64,000 nucleotides of DNA from Stieleria sp. JC731. Its GTDB lineage: Bacteria; Planctomycetota; Planctomycetia; Pirellulales; Pirellulaceae. The stretch's first letter is position 1. Every line of letters starts with the position of its first letter. The notes under the pieces were generated by a model. It made no database searches. It worked only from the letters and a program-made list of their open reading frames with translations, and was not told the origin of the DNA. Below, piece by piece: positions 60,989 through 64,000 of this stretch. The stretch covers positions 770,481 to 834,480 of the forward strand of contig NZ_JAJKFQ010000005.1 in assembly GCF_020966635.1 (NCBI RefSeq). Reading direction: 5' to 3'. The position numbers and the translations under genes are program-made.

Positions 60989-62491
60989 ATGAGCGGAATG
61001 CGAATGTCGATGGGCCTCCAGGCCCGACTGGTTCAAACCCAAAAGCTGGCTCCACGGATGATCCAGTCGATGGAGATTCTTCAGTTGCCCATGCTGGCGC
61101 TGCAAGAACGCATCGAGCAGGAGATGAATGAAAATCCGTTGCTTGAGCAGCAAGAAATAGACCCAATGGGGGTCGATGATCTCGACGACATCAACCCTCG
61201 GGACAATCGTAGCGAGGACGAAAAGGAACTGGTGGTCCGCGATAGCGGCGACAATTCCGAAGACTTCGAGCGTCTTCAGAACATGGTCTCGGATCTGCCA
61301 AGCACCTTTGACGATTCGTTTCGCCGGTCCAGCAACCGCATGCAGGAGGATGCTGACCGCCGCCACGATCTGATGGCCAACGCACAGTCTCGCCCGGAAT
61401 CACTGAACGATTTTCTGTTGCATCAACTTGCCGAGCTAGACATCCACGACGAAGTCGAGCGTGTTGCCGAGCGAATTATCAGTACCTTGGACGCGCGGGA
61501 CGGTGGTTATCTTCGAACCCCATTGGCCGATTTGCTGCCTAGCGACCATTCGGCCGAAGACTTCGCCCTTGCCGAAGAAGCCCTCCGCGTTGTGCAATCC
61601 CTTGAACCGACCGGGATTGCGGCGCGAAGCCTGAGCGAATGCCTGTTGGTTCAACTTCGACCAGAGTTCGAGCACTTCGAGGAAATGCAGAAGCTGATCA
61701 GCGAGCACCTCGAAGATTTGGCCGCGAACCGCCTGCCACAAATCCAAAAGGCGACCGGCTACTCAATCGAGCTGATCCAGACGATTCGCGAAGAGCTGCA
61801 GATGCTCAACCCCAAGCCAGGGGCCGCGTTCATGGAAACTTATGTTCCAAACGTGACTCCGGACATCATTCTGGAACAGGACGACAACGGGGATTACAAG
61901 ATTCGGCTGGACGATGATCGTGTCCCGTCACTGCGAATTAGCGAGTACTACCGCAGGCGGCTACAAGACCCGACATGCAGCAACGAAGAACGCGAATACA
62001 TCAAACGCAAGATCAATGGGGCTCAGTGGCTGATCGAATCGATCGAGCAGCGGAGAAGCACGCTGACCAAAGTCGCTGAAGCAATCGTCGAGCACCAGAA
62101 AAAATTCTTCGACGAAGGTCCCGAAGCGATCGAGCCTTTGAAGATGCAGCAAATCGCCGAAAAGGTTGGCGTTCACGTTACCACCGTTAGCCGTGCGGTT
62201 AACGATAAGTGGATGCAGACACCTCGTGGGATCATTCCATTGCATCGGCTGTTTGTCGGTGGCACCCAAACCGATGACGGCGAAGACGTCGCTTGGGATA
62301 CGATCCGCTTGAAGCTCCAAGAGCTGATTGATAACGAGGACAAGAGCGATCCATTGAGCGATGAAAGCCTTGTCAAACGGTTGGCCGAAGAAGGCATGAC
62401 CGTCGCCCGGCGAACCGTCACCAAATACCGCAAGCGGATGGGGATTCCCAGTAGCCGCCAGCGGAAAGATTGGTCCTTGGCAAAGAAGTAA
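60989..62491 (+). CDS. rpoN: RNA polymerase sigma-54 factor RpoN
   Basis: A 500-residue sigma-54. Region I is the Gln-rich activator-contact segment LQARLVQTQKLAPRMIQSMEILQLPMLALQERIEQEMNENPLLE. Region III includes the core-binding domain (NDFLLHQLAELDIHDEVERVAERIISTLDARDGGYL), the helix-turn-helix (MQQIAEKVGVHVTTVSRAVNDKWMQTPRG), and the RpoN box ARRTVTKYR at 473-481. It recognises -24/-12 promoters and needs AAA+ activators. Acidic region II is longer than in enterics. The gene stands alone between two repeat regions. Confidence 0.96.
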   Translation: MSGMRMSMGLQARLVQTQKLAPRMIQSMEILQLPMLALQERIEQEMNENPLLEQQEIDPMGVDDLDDINPRDNRSEDEKELVVRDSGDNSEDFERLQNMVSDLPSTFDDSFRRSSNRMQEDADRRHDLMANAQSRPESLNDFLLHQLAELDIHDEVERVAERIISTLDARDGGYLRTPLADLLPSDHSAEDFALAEEALRVVQSLEPTGIAARSLSECLLVQLRPEFEHFEEMQKLISEHLEDLAANRLPQIQKATGYSIELIQTIREELQMLNPKPGAAFMETYVPNVTPDIILEQDDNGDYKIRLDDDRVPSLRISEYYRRRLQDPTCSNEEREYIKRKINGAQWLIESIEQRRSTLTKVAEAIVEHQKKFFDEGPEAIEPLKMQQIAEKVGVHVTTVSRAVNDKWMQTPRGIIPLHRLFVGGTQTDDGEDVAWDTIRLKLQELIDNEDKSDPLSDESLVKRLAEEGMTVARRTVTKYRKRMGIPSSRQRKDWSLAKK

Positions 62492-63343
62492 GGGCGTGAC
62501 GTATTAAACGTCGCGACACCACCATTGAGCCGGAGCGCGTTAGCGTCGGTTAATTGGAGAGTCGAGGACGCTTAACCGCGGCTAACACTGTGCGGCTCAT
62601 TTGGGACTGGACGTTGCCACCACTGAGCCGATACGCGTTAGCGTCGGTTGGTTTCGGAGTCGAGGACGCTCAACCGCGGCTAACGCCGTGCGGCTCATTT
62701 GGACTGGATGGTGCCACCTTTGAGCCAATACGCGCTAGCGTCGGTTAGTTGGCGAGTCGAAGGCACTCAACCGCGGCTAACGCCGTGCGGCTCATTTGGA
62801 CTGGACGTTGCCACCACTGAGCCGATACGCATTAGCGTCGGTTGTTTGGGGAGTCGACGACACATAACCGCGGCTAACGCCGTGCGGCTCATTTGGACTG
62901 GATGGTGCCACCTTTGAGCCGATACGCGCTAGCGTCGGTTATTTGGGGAGTCGAAGGCACTCAACCGCGGCTAACACCGTGCGGCTCATTAGGACTGGAC
63001 GTTACCACCACTGAGCCGATACGCGCTAGCGTCGGTTGTTTTCGGGTCGAGGACGCTTAACCGCGTCTAACGCCGTGCGGCTCATTTGGGCTGGATGTTG
63101 CCACCTTTGAGCCGATACGCGCTGGCGTCGGTTGGTTTCGGAGTCGACGACGCTTAGCCGCGGCTAACGCCGTGCGGCTCATTGGGCTGCACGCTAGCGA
63201 CGGTTTATCTGGTGGGGGCTGCTAGCCGAGGGACATTAACTTGCTTGTGGACCTCGTGCTTCACTCCGGGTACGCTTCTGGGTCACGCTTGCGACCGCAC
63301 AGTCTCTTTCACGAGACTTCGTCCCTTTTGCCAACACTTTGTT
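62492..63343. other. Intergenic region between rpoN and uvrC, filled by a hairpin array
   Basis: Apart from the seven-copy repeat listed separately, the last 150 bases hold a 6-base dyad (AGTCTC/GAGACT at 63301-63318) shortly before uvrC. No gene is visible; the short forward frames at 62554-62917 only translate the repeats. Confidence 0.6.
62526..63190. repeat. Seven tandem copies of a 97-base hairpin repeat
   Basis: Copies start with TGAGCC at 62526, 62624, 62721, 62818, 62915, 63012 and 63108 (periods 98, 97, 97, 97, 97, 96). Each has two imperfectly complementary arms of about 26 bases; in copy 2 they lie at 62624-62649 and 62672-62697. The cores are CGCGTTAGCGTCGGTT and AACCGCGGCTAACGCCGTG. 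A spacer of about 23 bases follows, alternating between versions ending CCACCACTG and CCACCTTTG, so the array is really built of 194-base dimers. It is not a CRISPR array (no unique spacers). Confidence 0.93.
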
Positions 63344-64000
63344 ATGGATGACCAGGTAGATCAGCCTACTGAGCAGCCAATTGCGGAATCCGCCGAAACC
63401 ACGCTCGGTTTTGAGCACGCCGCGACGAAGGTGAAAACGTTTCCGCAGTCGCCGGGTGTGTATTTGATGAAAGACATCGCGGGGCGGGTGATCTATGTCG
63501 GCAAGGCAAAGAATCTTCGCAGTCGAGCTGGTAGCTATTTCTTGAAGGCGGCCGCGGAGGACGCGCGAACTGCGAATTGGATTGGCGATATCGCGGATAT
63601 CGACTACATGGATTGCGATAGCGAAGTCGACGCGCTCCTGATGGAATCCAGGCTGATCAAAGACATCCAGCCCAAGAACAATAAAGAACTTAAAGACGAC
63701 AAAACGTTTCCGTATCTGATGATCACGACGCGAGAGGAGTTTCCTCGAATCGAAGTGACACGTGAGCCGAAAGCGAAAGGGGTCAAGCTCTACGGACCGT
63801 TCGCAAGTGCGGGTGCTTTGCGCGGCGCAATCCAGGTGCTACAGCGGATTTTCAAGTTCCGTACTTGCACATTGGACATATCCGAATCGGATGAGCAGTG
63901 GAAATGGTTTCGTCCCTGTTTGTTGGCCAGCATCAACCAGTGCACCGCCCCGTGCAACTTGCGGATTAGCAAGGAAGACTATCGCCGGGACATCAAGCGT
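63344..64000 (+). CDS. uvrC: Excinuclease ABC subunit UvrC, N-terminal part (runs off right edge)
   Basis: Reads from the ATG at 63344 to the end of the window, 219 codons without stop. The GIY-YIG nuclease domain is clear: FPQSPGVYLMKDIAGRVIYVGKAKNLRSRAGSYF at about residues 33-66 and ALLMESRLIKDIQPKNN, then DDKTFPYLMIT, YGPFASAGALRGAIQVLQRIFKFRTC and the cysteine-bearing CLLASINQCTAPC. This domain makes the 3' incision in nucleotide excision repair. About 25 extra residues (DQVDQPTEQPIAESAETT) precede the usual start. The rest of the gene is outside the window. Confidence 0.97.
   Translation, partial: MDDQVDQPTEQPIAESAETTLGFEHAATKVKTFPQSPGVYLMKDIAGRVIYVGKAKNLRSRAGSYFLKAAAEDARTANWIGDIADIDYMDCDSEVDALLMESRLIKDIQPKNNKELKDDKTFPYLMITTREEFPRIEVTREPKAKGVKLYGPFASAGALRGAIQVLQRIFKFRTCTLDISESDEQWKWFRPCLLASINQCTAPCNLRISKEDYRRDIKR

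Noticed and set aside
60727-60990. Reverse 87-codon frame over the 19-base repeats
   Set aside because: It merely translates the repeats (a recurring Met-His-x-Ala-like pattern) and has no ribosome site.
62526-63190. CRISPR array
   Set aside because: The repeat period is constant, but both the arms and the spacer are repeated from unit to unit; there are no unique spacers and no cas genes.

Overview
The window looks like a chromosome segment of a planctomycete of the Rhodopirellula/Pirellulaceae type. This rests on gene families typical of that lineage (a BBP7-type outer-membrane protein, PQQ-like propellers, FG-GAP/VCBS proteins, a Tat-exported Gfo/Idh/MocA oxidoreductase, secretin-like proteins, long serine/glutamate-rich secreted proteins) and on large intergenic spaces filled with imperfect hairpin repeats. 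No tRNA, rRNA, insertion sequence, prophage or CRISPR array was recognised.

Layout. 1-12.7 kb: loosely packed envelope genes: a lipoprotein cut by the left edge, an unrecognised membrane protein, BBP7, a PQQ-like propeller, a small membrane protein, an acidic secreted protein and an S41 peptidase with a TPR-like region. 13.2-28.6 kb: a dense forward block, mostly with 4-base or similar overlaps: TPR/gluzincin peptidase, DUF4159, MoxR ATPase, DUF58, BatA-like VWA protein, a 1332-residue glutamine-rich DUF4175-like membrane protein, a second VWA membrane protein and a caspase-fold (C13-like) protein. It is a MoxR/VWA envelope operon with two putative peptidases attached. 28.9-31.8 kb, reverse: ECF sigma factor, membrane protein with helical repeats and a secretin-like protein, probably one regulatory operon. 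32-36.9 kb: SDR and HflX (overlapping), a MaoC dehydratase, and an FG-GAP/VCBS protein overlapping a MazG-like pyrophosphohydrolase.

37-40.3 kb: two paralogous FeeM-like N-acyl amino acid synthase genes on opposite strands around a small protein of unknown function; a candidate lipid-signal or lipid-tailoring locus. 40.4-46.3 kb, reverse: secreted hypothetical, M20 amidohydrolase, SAM methyltransferase with a secreted partner, and a coiled-coil membrane protein. 47.2-54.4 kb: a seven-gene type II secretion operon in the order G-H-I-J-K-L-M, where the last gene appears to combine GspM/PilO-like, cadherin-like and GspC/PilP-like parts; D, E and F are not in the window. 54.8-59 kb, reverse: MocA oxidoreductase, FGE-sulfatase-fold protein and a second PQQ-like propeller. 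59.2-64 kb: housekeeping genes ybaB, recR, rpoN and the start of uvrC, separated by three different tandem-repeat arrays.

The observations most worth following are the MoxR/VWA operon with its caspase-like and gluzincin proteins, the FeeM-like pair, the GspM-GspC fusion, the seven-copy 97-base hairpin array between rpoN and uvrC, and a related single hairpin near 28.7 kb framed by 12-base inverted repeats.
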